This document shows, one piece after another, positions 5,052-12,068 of a DNA stretch of 12,068 nt (its first letter is position 1; each line of letters begins with the position of its first letter). Source of the DNA: an uncultured Collinsella sp. (GTDB lineage: Bacteria; Actinomycetota; Coriobacteriia; Coriobacteriales; Coriobacteriaceae). Where the stretch lies: the NCBI GenBank assembly GCA_900549085.1, contig URMO01000068.1, positions 1-12,068 of the forward strand, read 5' to 3'. Both the position numbers and the translations under genes were made by a program. The notes under the pieces are model-generated. The model searched no databases and was not told where the DNA came from. It saw only the letters and a list, made by a program, of their open reading frames with translations.

Positions 5052-7436
5052 CTACAGCGTCATGTTTGGATCGGCGTCGGCATCGAACGGCGAGATTTCA
5101 CCTCGGTCGAATTTACGGCGAGCGACCTCCGCGATCATGGCGGCGTTATCGGTGCAGGCAGACAAGGGCGGCACCGTTACGCGGATTCCCTGACGCCCGA
5201 GTTTCTTGATCATCATCTCGCGCAGATGCGGGTTGGCCGAGACGCCGCCGCCGATGCAATACTCCTTGCACCCGGTGGCATGCAGGGCGTTTTTGGCCTT
5301 CTTGTACTGCACGTCAAAGACCGCCGCCTCAAACGAGGCCGCCAGATCGGGCAGATGAATCGTGCGCCCGGCCTTGGTCTCCTGCTCGATGTAGAGCGTC
5401 ACCGCCGTCTTGAGGCCCGAAAGCGAGAAGCGGTAGTCTCCCCTGCTGTTCAGCGCACGGGGAAAATCGATCGCCTTGGGGTTGCCTGTCTCGGCCAGCT
5501 TGGAGATGATGGGGCCTCCGGGATAGCCAAGGCCCAGCGCCTTTGCCACCTTGTCAAAGGCTTCGCCCACGGCGTCGTCAAGCGTCTCGCCAAGCACCTC
5601 GTAATCGCCCCAGGCCTTTACATGCACGAGCATGGTGTGTCCGCCCGAGACAAGCGTAAAGATAAACGGCGGCTTGAGGTCGGGCTGCGCCAACAGGTTG
5701 GCAAACAGGTGACCCTCCAGATGATTGACGCACACCAGCGGTTTGCCGGCAGCATACGCAAAGCCCTTGGCAAAGGCGACACCCACCACCAAGGCACCCA
5801 CCAGGCCCGGACCTTGCGTCACACCCACGGCGGCAAGCTCACTTGGCGCAATCGCCCCGCCCTCAAGGCCCAGCGATGCCGCGGCATCTTCAAGCGCCGC
5901 ATCTACGACACTCACAATCACCTCAACGTGCTTGCGCGAGGCGATCTCGGGCACCACGCCGCCAAAGCGAGCATGAAAATCAATCTGCGTCGACACCTGG
6001 TTGGCCAGCATCTTGCCATCCGCATCGATAATCGCCACGGCTGTCTCGTCGCAGGAGCTCTCGATGGCAAGCACCAGGCGGCGGCGCTCGATTTCGGCGC
6101 GCTCCTCAACGGTGCGCTCGGGCGCGGGCAGCGGCCATGCGCGCTGCTCGGCTGCCGTCGGCTCGGGCGAGGCATTGTCGAGAGGAAGCACCAGGGGCAG
6201 CGGCGCCGTCATGACGACGGCATCCTTGCCGGCACCGTAGTAGCCACGGCGACGACCCGCCTCGGTAAAGCCCAGGGCGGTATAGAGTGCAATTGCGCCC
6301 TCGTTGCCGTCCTCAACCTCAAGCGAAGCCGTGGTGCAGCCGAGCATCTGCGCGTCATAGCTCACGTGCGACAGAAGCTTGCGGGCGATGCCCTCGCGGC
6401 GATGCGCCGGATCGACGGCAACGTCCATAATCTGCACGTCCCCGTCGACGACCATACCGCCGGCAAGACCCAGCAGACGGCCGTCGTCGTGCGCCACCCA
6501 CCAGCTACGCGGTGCGGCAACGTCCTCGCCCAGCTCGGACAGGAACATGCCCGGCGTCCACGCCTCGTGTCCGGCGCCTTCAAAGCAGGCGGTCTCCAGT
6601 GCGCTCGCGCCCTCGGCATCCGCCGCGCCCATGGGGCGGAATTGCAGATGACGTCCGGCAAGCTCGTCGGCAACACCTGTCACCTCACTCTGCGCGCTCT
6701 CGGCAAGGCCCAGACGCTTGCGCTCGTTTTCCTCGGCGTCCGAAAGGCGCGTATAGATCGGCAAGACGCGAGCCGGATCGCCATCGCCTGCGGCGTGCGC
6801 CATCAGCAGGCCCTCGCCCGAGGGCCACCACAGGTCTCGCTCCACGCAGCGCGCCGTCTCATCCTCGCCCAGCAGTTTGCCATAACGCACGAGACCGTCA
6901 CCAGTTAACTGAACCTGATCCCAGTCCGCGGTCTGGCGCCACTCATCAAGCGCCACGGCGGCCTTGACCACGCGCTCGCGCTCAAACAGACGCTCGGGGC
7001 CCTCATCCCCCAGCACATAGAGCGCCGGGTACACCTCGCCGCGCATGGCATCGGCAAGAACACCAAGCTTGCCGCGTACACCGGCCTTCCATGCCGTCCA
7101 GGCGCACGCGTCAAGTGTCGACACGCCCAGCAACGGCACGTTGGCACCGCGTGCCAGACCCTTTGCGGTGGAGATGCCGATACGCACGCCCGTAAACGAA
7201 CCCGGGCCGCGGCCGACCACATAACAGCCGACATCGCTGCGATTCAGGCCGGTCTGCTTCAGTAGGCCATCAACAGTATTCACGAGCTCCACGTTGGCAT
7301 GGCGGCGACACAGATGGTCCCCGCTCACCAGCTTTGCCTCGCCTGTCTGCACATCAATCCAGCTTGCCGCGCAGGCAAGCATGTCGGTCGATGTGTCGAG
7401 CGCCACCACCAGCGCGTTGTCGTTATGCAAGCTCAT
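5052..7436 (-). CDS. tsaBD: TsaB-RimI-TsaD fusion: t6A37 tRNA modification and S18 N-acetyltransferase
   Basis: One uninterrupted 794-residue frame carries three enzymes that are usually separate. Residues about 7-235 are TsaB, with GRGPGSFTGVRIG at 75-87. Residues about 263-415 are a GNAT domain of the RimI type: acetyl-CoA loop RREGIARKLL (347-356), NEGAIALYTALGF (378-390) and RRRGYY (395-400). Residues about 452-794 are TsaD, with IESSCDETA at 458-466, the metal-binding NHLEGH (His572, His576) and TDNAAMIA (Asp763). TsaD transfers threonylcarbamoyl to A37 of ANN-decoding tRNAs with TsaB and TsaE as partners; RimI acetylates the N-terminus of ribosomal protein S18. Key residues are intact and linkers are short, so this is a true fusion, not a frameshift artefact. 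Its ATG overlaps tsaE by 14 bases. The TsaC/Sua5 step lies elsewhere. Confidence 0.95.
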   Translation of the reverse strand: MSLHNDNALVVALDTSTDMLACAASWIDVQTGEAKLVSGDHLCRRHANVELVNTVDGLLKQTGLNRSDVGCYVVGRGPGSFTGVRIGISTAKGLARGANVPLLGVSTLDACAWTAWKAGVRGKLGVLADAMRGEVYPALYVLGDEGPERLFERERVVKAAVALDEWRQTADWDQVQLTGDGLVRYGKLLGEDETARCVERDLWWPSGEGLLMAHAAGDGDPARVLPIYTRLSDAEENERKRLGLAESAQSEVTGVADELAGRHLQFRPMGAADAEGASALETACFEGAGHEAWTPGMFLSELGEDVAAPRSWWVAHDDGRLLGLAGGMVVDGDVQIMDVAVDPAHRREGIARKLLSHVSYDAQMLGCTTASLEVEDGNEGAIALYTALGFTEAGRRRGYYGAGKDAVVMTAPLPLVLPLDNASPEPTAAEQRAWPLPAPERTVEERAEIERRRLVLAIESSCDETAVAIIDADGKMLANQVSTQIDFHARFGGVVPEIASRKHVEVIVSVVDAALEDAAASLGLEGGAIAPSELAAVGVTQGPGLVGALVVGVAFAKGFAYAAGKPLVCVNHLEGHLFANLLAQPDLKPPFIFTLVSGGHTMLVHVKAWGDYEVLGETLDDAVGEAFDKVAKALGLGYPGGPIISKLAETGNPKAIDFPRALNSRGDYRFSLSGLKTAVTLYIEQETKAGRTIHLPDLAASFEAAVFDVQYKKAKNALHATGCKEYCIGGGVSANPHLREMMIKKLGRQGIRVTVPPLSACTDNAAMIAEVARRKFDRGEISPFDADADPNMTL

Positions 7437-7929
7437 CTTGTACAGCCTTATCTATCAAATGGGAAAGCTCATTCGCGCGCTCGCCGTGCGCCTCGAGCGT
7501 TATCGTTCGCACGTCGCTGTCGTCCTCATCGCGCTTAAGCGTCACCGAAAGATACTCATCTGTCAGTTCATCCTGAAACTGCTCGCCCCATTCCAGCAGG
7601 CAAACACCCTCATAGCCCAGCACGTCAAAAATGCCCGTATCCTCAAGCTCGTAGGCATGCTCCAGGCGGTACAGATCAAAATGGAACAGCGGAATACGTC
7701 CCTGGTCATGAACGGCCATGAGCGCGAACGTAGGGCTCGTGACCATATGCTCATCGCCCAGAGCGCGCGAGACGCCCTTGGTAAAGTGGGTTTTTCCCAC
7801 ACCCAAGCCACCGGTCAAAATCAGCACATCGCCATCTTCTAGACACGGTGCGATCAGCTCGCCAAAATGCTCCGTATCGGCAGTACGAGCCGTTCTATAG
7901 GTACCTACCCCCAGGCGCTCCAGGGACAT
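7423..7929 (-). CDS. tsaE: tRNA t6A biosynthesis ATPase TsaE
   Basis: This 168-residue protein matches the TsaE P-loop ATPase family in length and motifs. The Walker A sequence GGLGVGKT is at 40-47, TSPTF (switch region) at 64-68, HFDLYRL at 83-89, and LLEWGE at 111-116. TsaE binds the TsaB-TsaD dimer and its ATP hydrolysis is needed for repeated t6A synthesis cycles, so placement directly before tsaBD fits. The start is supported by AAGGAG (7935-7940), five bases before the ATG. Its stop overlaps the start of tsaBD, which suggests translational coupling and balanced subunit supply. Confidence 0.95.
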   Translation of the reverse strand: MSLERLGVGTYRTARTADTEHFGELIAPCLEDGDVLILTGGLGVGKTHFTKGVSRALGDEHMVTSPTFALMAVHDQGRIPLFHFDLYRLEHAYELEDTGIFDVLGYEGVCLLEWGEQFQDELTDEYLSVTLKRDEDDSDVRTITLEAHGERANELSHLIDKAVQDELA

Positions 7930-7941
7930 ATGCGCTCCTTA

Positions 7942-8562
7942 TTATTCCGAGGCGGTCTCCGGCGCGGGGTGCCGCTCCAGATAGTCGCCCAGCATCTTAA
8001 AGTCTTCCTCCAGCAGCTCCTGCCACGCCGGATTGCGCAGCGCCGCCGCAGGATGAAACGTCGGCATCACCACAAAGTGGCCCATCTGATGGAACCTGCC
8101 GCGCAACTTGGTAATGCCGATCTCGGTCTTGAGCACAAAGTGCGTTGCAGGGTTGCCAAGCGTCACGATGATATCGGGCCAAATGCTTCGAATCTGCTCG
8201 CGCAAAAACGGTGAGCAAGCCAGCACTTCCTCGGGACGCGGATTGCGGTTTCCCGGAGGACGGCACTTAAGCACATTGGCGATATAGACATCCTCGCGCT
8301 TAAGACCTGCCAGGGACAAAATGCCGTTGAGGTCTTCACCCGCCGCTCCCACAAAGGGTTCGCCCTGCAAATCCTCGTTGCGACCCGGTGCTTCACCAAT
8401 AAACATGACGCGGGCGCGGGGGTTTCCCACGCCAAACACGATATTGTGACGCGACTGATAGAGCTGGCAGAGGTGACAATCGCCCAGAACGGCCTCAATT
8501 TCCTCGAGCGCGACCTCACGTGGCGCCTGATGGGTATGGCCGGGGATGTGCATGACGCCCAT
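7942..8562 (-). CDS. Family 4 (Fe-S) uracil-DNA glycosylase
   Basis: The 206-residue protein has the layout of family 4 uracil-DNA glycosylases, which remove uracil from DNA to start base excision repair and are stabilised by a [4Fe-4S] cluster. Four cysteines in the expected spacing are visible: Cys29 and Cys32 (DCHLC), Cys100 (LKCRPPGNRNP) and Cys116 (LACSPFL). The active-site motif GEAPGRNEDLQGEPFVG occupies 56-72, and HPAAALRNP (170-178) is the C-terminal uracil-pocket motif. The C-terminal tail is short. AGGAG lies six bases before the ATG and overlaps the alr stop; the gap to alr is eight bases. A later ATG (codon 4) is possible but has worse spacing. The DNA-repair role is unrelated to its neighbours; the operon is a housekeeping cluster. 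Confidence 0.92.
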   Translation of the reverse strand: MGVMHIPGHTHQAPREVALEEIEAVLGDCHLCQLYQSRHNIVFGVGNPRARVMFIGEAPGRNEDLQGEPFVGAAGEDLNGILSLAGLKREDVYIANVLKCRPPGNRNPRPEEVLACSPFLREQIRSIWPDIIVTLGNPATHFVLKTEIGITKLRGRFHQMGHFVVMPTFHPAAALRNPAWQELLEEDFKMLGDYLERHPAPETASE

Positions 8563-8570
8563 GGCGACTC

Positions 8571-9716
8571 CTACACGTAAACCTTGTCGAGGCGCATGCC
8601 AAAGCCGCAGGCGACCTCGTAGTTAATCGTGCCACGCAGTCGGGCCATCTCATCCATAGTGATCTCGGCATCGCCATCGCGGCCGACAATAATCATCTCG
8701 TCACCATACTCGGCCTCGGGAATCTCGTGTGCCGGGTTGGACTGAATGGCGACCATAAACTGATCCATGCAGATATTGCCAACCTGACGCACGCGCTCGC
8801 CGCGATACAGCACATCCATACGATTGGAAAGCGTACGCGATAGGCCGTCGGCATAACCGATCGGCAGCGTACAGATCTGAACGCGTGTACGCGGTACGCG
8901 GTAGGTAAAACCGTAGCCCACGCCCTCGCCCATCGCGGGGTGTGCCACGCGCGTCACGCGCGCATGAACGCTCATAACGGGATCGAGCTGCATCACACGG
9001 CCACTCAGCTCGCACGGCTGCATGCCATACAAGCCAACGCCGGCGCGAATCATATCGAAATGCATCGAGGGGTCGAGCATCGAGGACGGCGTGTTGGCGC
9101 AGTGCACGATACCGCACTCAAAACCCGCATCCTTAATGGCTTGTACGGCCTCGGTAAAGCGCTGACACTGCAGCTTGTAGTCCCAGCCCGAAGGTTCATC
9201 GGCCGTGGCGAAATGCGTAAATACGCCGTCGCACTGAATGCCGCGATGGAAATCAATACCACGGACAAAGTCGAGCACCTGCGTGTAATGTACGCCGATG
9301 CGGTTCATACCCGTCTCGATGGCGAGATGATACTTACCCACCTTGCCCGCTGCGACGGCACATTCGCCATACGCAAGAGCAAAGTCAGACGTATAGACCG
9401 AGGGCATGATATCGAACTCGAGCAACGTCGGAATCGCCTCGATAGGCGGCTCGCTAAGGATGAGGATGGGTTTCGTGATCCCGCCCTGTCGGAGCTCAAC
9501 GCCCTCGTTAACCGTCGCCACGGCAAACATGTCGGCACCGGCCGAATACATAATCTTGGCGCACTCGACAGCTCCATGGCCATAAGCGTCGGCTTTAACC
9601 ACGCAGCACAGGCGCTGGCGCGGATTCAGCAAATTCTTATAGGCCCTCGTGTTGCGGCGGAGCGCCCCGCGGTCGATCTCGACCCAGGACCAACGCGTCA
9701 AATCGGCTTTATTCAT
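8571..9716 (-). CDS. alr: Alanine racemase
   Basis: This 381-residue, PLP-dependent fold-type III enzyme interconverts L- and D-alanine and supplies D-alanine for peptidoglycan. The PLP lysine is Lys41 in VVKADAYGHG (39-48). ETGMNRIG (134-141) and HCANTPSS (205-212) follow in the barrel domain. The catalytic tyrosine of the second half-site is probably Tyr268 in GEGVGYGFTYR, and IGYADG (286-291) and GNICMDQ (313-319) are family-typical. Length matches the family. It begins two bases after the nnr stop, with only a weak purine-rich region upstream, so translation is probably coupled to nnr. Cytosolic; expected to be essential unless a second racemase exists. Confidence 0.97.
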   Translation of the reverse strand: MNKADLTRWSWVEIDRGALRRNTRAYKNLLNPRQRLCCVVKADAYGHGAVECAKIMYSAGADMFAVATVNEGVELRQGGITKPILILSEPPIEAIPTLLEFDIMPSVYTSDFALAYGECAVAAGKVGKYHLAIETGMNRIGVHYTQVLDFVRGIDFHRGIQCDGVFTHFATADEPSGWDYKLQCQRFTEAVQAIKDAGFECGIVHCANTPSSMLDPSMHFDMIRAGVGLYGMQPCELSGRVMQLDPVMSVHARVTRVAHPAMGEGVGYGFTYRVPRTRVQICTLPIGYADGLSRTLSNRMDVLYRGERVRQVGNICMDQFMVAIQSNPAHEIPEAEYGDEMIIVGRDGDAEITMDEMARLRGTINYEVACGFGMRLDKVYV

Positions 9717-9718
9717 AA

Positions 9719-11335
9719 TTAGTCATCCGACCCTTCGTCTGTGATTCCCAGATCATCGAGCGCATCCTTTGCCGCCAACTCCATGGCGGGACCGATCAAG
9801 TCGATAAGATCGGTCGCGATAACGCTCTTCTCGCCAAACTCCGTCGCCGCGGCAAAACCGGCATAGCTATGAAGCGCGACGGCATACGAGTACAGCAGCT
9901 CCCAGCGGTCCATCTCGTCGCGCATGGTGGCTAGCGTGCCGGCCAGAATACCCGCAAGGACGTCACCCGAGCCAGCGGTCGCCAACGACGCCGGGCCAGA
10001 GAGCGGCAGCAGCACGCGCTCAACACCGCAAATGGCCGTCGTCGGGCCCTTAGCGATAACAACGAGGTTATCGGAACCGGCGGCCCAGACAACCTTTTGC
10101 GCGGCGGCAATCGCGGTTCCAAGGTCATTGACCTCATCACCGGCGACGAGACGCGAAAGCTCACGATAATGCGGCGTCATAACGAGCGGCTGCTCACGAC
10201 GATACATCTCGGGATTACTGTCGATGCCATCGATTGCAATCTTGGCAAGGCAGTTGAGAGCATCGGCATCCAAGATAAGCGGTACGTCGAGCTCAAGCAG
10301 ACCCGAAACCACCTGCATGGCACCGGCAGATGTCGTCATGCCGGGACCACACAGCACGCAGCTATATTTCTTGGCAATCTCACATACCGTCATGCGCGCA
10401 GCGGCACCAAAAGAACCGCGGGAATCAGATGGAATAGCAAAGACCGGAATCGAGGGGAGCGCCATGCGGATAAGGTTGGCACACGCATCCGGAGTCGCGA
10501 CTGCCACATAGCCGGCGCCTGCGCGGGCAGCGGACTTGGCCGCCATAATGGCCGCACCAGGATACTGCGCCGATCCGGCAACAATGAGCACCGAGCCGCG
10601 CGAGTACTTATCGATATTCGTAGGCAGCGGAGCAAAATAGTCCACAAGGTCACCGGGTTCCACGATCTCAGCAGCATGGTCGACATCGTCAATAACCTCA
10701 TCAAGGCGGTCATACAGACCGCCGCAGACCAGATCGCCTGCATATTCGGGACCGTCAGCGCTGTATAAGCCGATCTTGGGAGCAATCATCGTCACCGTAC
10801 GCTCGGCACGAATGCAGTCGTCATCCACCACACCCGTCTCGGCATTCAGGCCCGAGGGAACATCGATGGAGACAACGCGATCGGCATTTTCATTGACCGT
10901 GGGGATCCAGATTGAAAACGGCGCACGAAGATCACCATGAAAACCGGTACCAAAAATGGCATCGACTACAACATCAGCCTTATCAATCAGCACCTCCAGC
11001 TCATCACGAGAGGGGCCGACACACACATGCACGTCGCGACCAGCAGTACGACGGGCGACATGACGAGCGAGAGCGGCAGGGATCTCATCCGGCTCAACCG
11101 GAGAGACGATATCTACATCAACGCCCTTATGCGTCAGAATGTCAGCGGCAACCCAGCCATCTCCGCCATTGTTGCCAAAACCGACCAATACAAGAACGCG
11201 ATCGGGGTTGAGCTTTAAAATCTCGTTGGCAGCAAATTCGCCCGCCAACTCCATGAGTTCGGCCTTCGAGGTACCCTCACGCTCGATAATATCTTCGAGG
11301 CGAACGACTTCCTCGGTACTCAAAACCGGTTTCAT
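9719..11335 (-). CDS. nnr: Bifunctional NAD(P)H-hydrate epimerase / ADP-dependent dehydratase
   Basis: The 538-residue protein repairs hydrated NAD(P)H. The N-terminal epimerase domain (about 1-225) has the nucleotide-binding turn GFGNNGGDG (52-60) and VDAIFGTG (124-131), with SIDVPSGLNAETG (157-169). The C-terminal ribokinase-like dehydratase (about 230-520) starts with KYSRGSVLIVAGS (243-255) and has KGPTTAI (429-435) and the catalytic GSGDVLAG (455-462, Asp458). The family's usual TPHPGE is TPHYRE here (387-392), keeping the His and Glu but losing Pro-Gly. The ATG directly abuts the acpS TAG stop, with AGGAG seven bases upstream. The pairing of acpS, nnr and alr is common in actinobacteria. 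Confidence 0.95.
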   Translation of the reverse strand: MKPVLSTEEVVRLEDIIEREGTSKAELMELAGEFAANEILKLNPDRVLVLVGFGNNGGDGWVAADILTHKGVDVDIVSPVEPDEIPAALARHVARRTAGRDVHVCVGPSRDELEVLIDKADVVVDAIFGTGFHGDLRAPFSIWIPTVNENADRVVSIDVPSGLNAETGVVDDDCIRAERTVTMIAPKIGLYSADGPEYAGDLVCGGLYDRLDEVIDDVDHAAEIVEPGDLVDYFAPLPTNIDKYSRGSVLIVAGSAQYPGAAIMAAKSAARAGAGYVAVATPDACANLIRMALPSIPVFAIPSDSRGSFGAAARMTVCEIAKKYSCVLCGPGMTTSAGAMQVVSGLLELDVPLILDADALNCLAKIAIDGIDSNPEMYRREQPLVMTPHYRELSRLVAGDEVNDLGTAIAAAQKVVWAAGSDNLVVIAKGPTTAICGVERVLLPLSGPASLATAGSGDVLAGILAGTLATMRDEMDRWELLYSYAVALHSYAGFAAATEFGEKSVIATDLIDLIGPAMELAAKDALDDLGITDEGSDD

Positions 11336-11875
11336 CTATGCTCCTAGCATATCTTGTGGATCATCATCCAGATGTTCCGACAAAGCAGATTGTTGCAGCT
11401 GTTCGAGCTCGTCTAAGACAGAACGAGCCTCTTTAAATGTCTGAGCAACGCGCTCCTTCGTGCTCACCTTTTCTTCCTTGGGTTTAGGTCGAGCATCCTC
11501 GGTGATCGCAATGGCATTAGCGACAGCCAAGTCACCCGTCAGAGTAATAGAAAGAGCGACCTCGACAACGCCCAATTCCTGGGCGATTTCGAGAGCACGA
11601 CCCGAAAGCAGCGCTTTTGGCTTGCCGAGCTTATCGCGCGTTACGGAAACGTCTTTACGGCCAACGCCCTGGCTAAAACCCGTACCAAGCGCCTTAAGCA
11701 CCGCCTCGCGAGAAGCAAAACGACTGGCATAATGCGCGGCAGGACGAGACGAGGCATCGCAATACGAACGCTCTTCATCGGTAAACACGCGCCGAACAAA
11801 CGCGGGCGTATTCTCAAGGATTGATTTCATTCGCGAAATCTCGACGATATCAACGCCGATTCCGGCTTCGGCCAT
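11336..11875 (-). CDS. acpS: Holo-[acyl-carrier-protein] synthase with C-terminal extension
   Basis: AcpS transfers 4'-phosphopantetheine from coenzyme A to apo-ACP, enabling fatty acid synthesis. The protein has 179 residues from the chosen start. GVDIVEISRM (7-16, Asp9) and FASREAVLKALGTG (53-66, Glu57, Lys61) give the Mg-binding residues. The usual SHT near the C-terminal strand reads TLT (111-113), so the conserved His is Leu. The core ends near residue 126; the remaining 53 residues are charged, predicted helical or coiled coil, and not part of normal AcpS (about 120-130 residues). I chose ATG 11873-11875 because GGAGGTGA (11878-11885) lies just before it; the upstream ATG at 11885-11887 overlaps that site. 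First gene of the operon. Confidence 0.9.
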   Translation of the reverse strand: MAEAGIGVDIVEISRMKSILENTPAFVRRVFTDEERSYCDASSRPAAHYASRFASREAVLKALGTGFSQGVGRKDVSVTRDKLGKPKALLSGRALEIAQELGVVEVALSITLTGDLAVANAIAITEDARPKPKEEKVSTKERVAQTFKEARSVLDELEQLQQSALSEHLDDDPQDMLGA

Positions 11876-11877
11876 AA

Positions 11878-11885
11878 TCACCTCC
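11878..11885 (-). promoter_or_regulatory. Ribosome binding site fixing the acpS start
   Basis: GGAGGTGA is an almost perfect anti-16S match, with GGAGG five bases before the ATG at 11873-11875. It overlaps the alternative ATG at 11885-11887, which therefore cannot use it. Confidence 0.8.
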
Positions 11886-11904
11886 ATGCTGCACAGACTA
11901 TGAC

Positions 11905-11934
11905 ATTGTAGCCCGTTCGCAGAAGATGCGACAA
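11905..11934 (-). promoter_or_regulatory. Predicted promoter of the acpS operon
   Basis: The minus strand has TTGTCG (11929-11934), an 18-base spacer, and TACAAT (11905-11910), five of six to the -10 consensus. Initiation near 11898 would give a leader of about 23 bases. It lies between the upstream terminator and acpS, as expected for the operon promoter. Confidence 0.65.
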
Positions 11935-11982
11935 ACGAGGGTCAAAAACACAGCGAGAGTGGAGTGATGGCCCTATAAACGC

Positions 11983-12014
11983 AAAAAAGGGGGAGGCCGC
12001 GAGGCCTCCCCCTT
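11983..12014 (-). terminator. Strong intrinsic terminator of an upstream unit
   Basis: A perfect 12-pair stem (12003-12014 with 11987-11998; GGGGGAGGCC arm and GCGA-type loop) runs into six T residues on the minus strand. It should end a transcript entering from the right edge and insulate the acpS operon. Confidence 0.92.
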
Positions 12015-12068
12015 CTACATTCCCAATGGCGGCTCGGTGCCGTCCACCGGTCAGCGGCGCCCTGGCCT
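12015..12068 (-). other. Unresolved 3' end of a transcript entering from the right edge
   Basis: Only 54 bases are visible before the terminator. On the minus strand one frame ends at TGA (12051-12053); another frame stays open through the terminator. CGGTG and CACCG could pair as a short stem, so a structured RNA is also possible. I recognise neither a protein family nor a known RNA here. Confidence 0.3.

Noticed and set aside
5226..6908. Long plus-strand open frame opposite tsaBD
   Set aside because: The opposite strand has intact TsaB, RimI and TsaD motifs across the same region; this frame shows no family features.
5052..7436. Suspicion that the tsaB/rimI/tsaD fusion came from a sequencing error
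   Set aside because: The frame is continuous, linkers between domains contain no frame disruption, and each domain has complete motifs.
11876..11887. Upstream ATG as the start of acpS
   Set aside because: It overlaps the GGAGGTGA ribosome binding site that is correctly spaced for the ATG at 11873-11875.
1..12068. CRISPR array, tRNA, rRNA or insertion sequence
   Set aside because: No regularly spaced repeats, cloverleaf-like sequences, rRNA segments or transposase-like frames were seen.

Overview
The window is typical chromosomal sequence from a moderately GC-rich actinobacterium. The protein sequences, a TsaB-RimI-TsaD three-way fusion and the gene order suggest the class Coriobacteriia, probably Collinsella or a close relative. 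That is judgement from family knowledge, not a database result. Every gene I can support lies on the minus strand, so transcription runs right to left.

Right part (about 12068 down to 5052). After a strong intrinsic terminator (11983-12014) that closes a unit outside the window, a sigma-A-like promoter (11905-11934) starts a tight six-gene housekeeping operon: acpS, nnr, alr, a family 4 uracil-DNA glycosylase, tsaE, and a fused tsaB-rimI-tsaD gene. Neighbours overlap or lie within about 12 bases, so translational coupling is likely. The products cover acyl-carrier-protein activation, NAD(P)HX repair, D-alanine supply, uracil excision, and t6A37 tRNA modification plus S18 acetylation. The operon ends in a large nested palindrome (4905-5039) made of a hairpin inside a perfect 33-base inverted repeat.

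Middle part (5051-4376). This roughly 675-base gap has no convincing protein gene but is rich in structure. It holds the palindrome, a second strong hairpin, a promoter overlapped by an 18-base operator-like inverted repeat, and a leader of about 235 bases in front of cstA. The leader contains mutually exclusive stems, a possible short Ile/Val-rich reading frame, and an intrinsic terminator directly before the cstA ribosome binding site. This looks like an attenuation or riboswitch-type control region and is the best candidate for undescribed regulation here.

Left part (4375-1). cstA encodes a carbon-starvation family membrane transporter and is followed by its own terminator (2407-2446). The last gene (2301-124) encodes a long protein with a helical N-terminal region, about 300 residues of low-complexity, Arg-patched linker, and a C-terminal Toprim domain of the JetD/DUF2220 type. 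JetD is the nuclease subunit of the Wadjet SMC system, but no jetA, jetB or jetC gene lies in this window. A motif just downstream of its stop is nearly identical to one after tsaBD, suggesting a dispersed repeat. No rRNA, tRNA, CRISPR array or insertion sequence was found.
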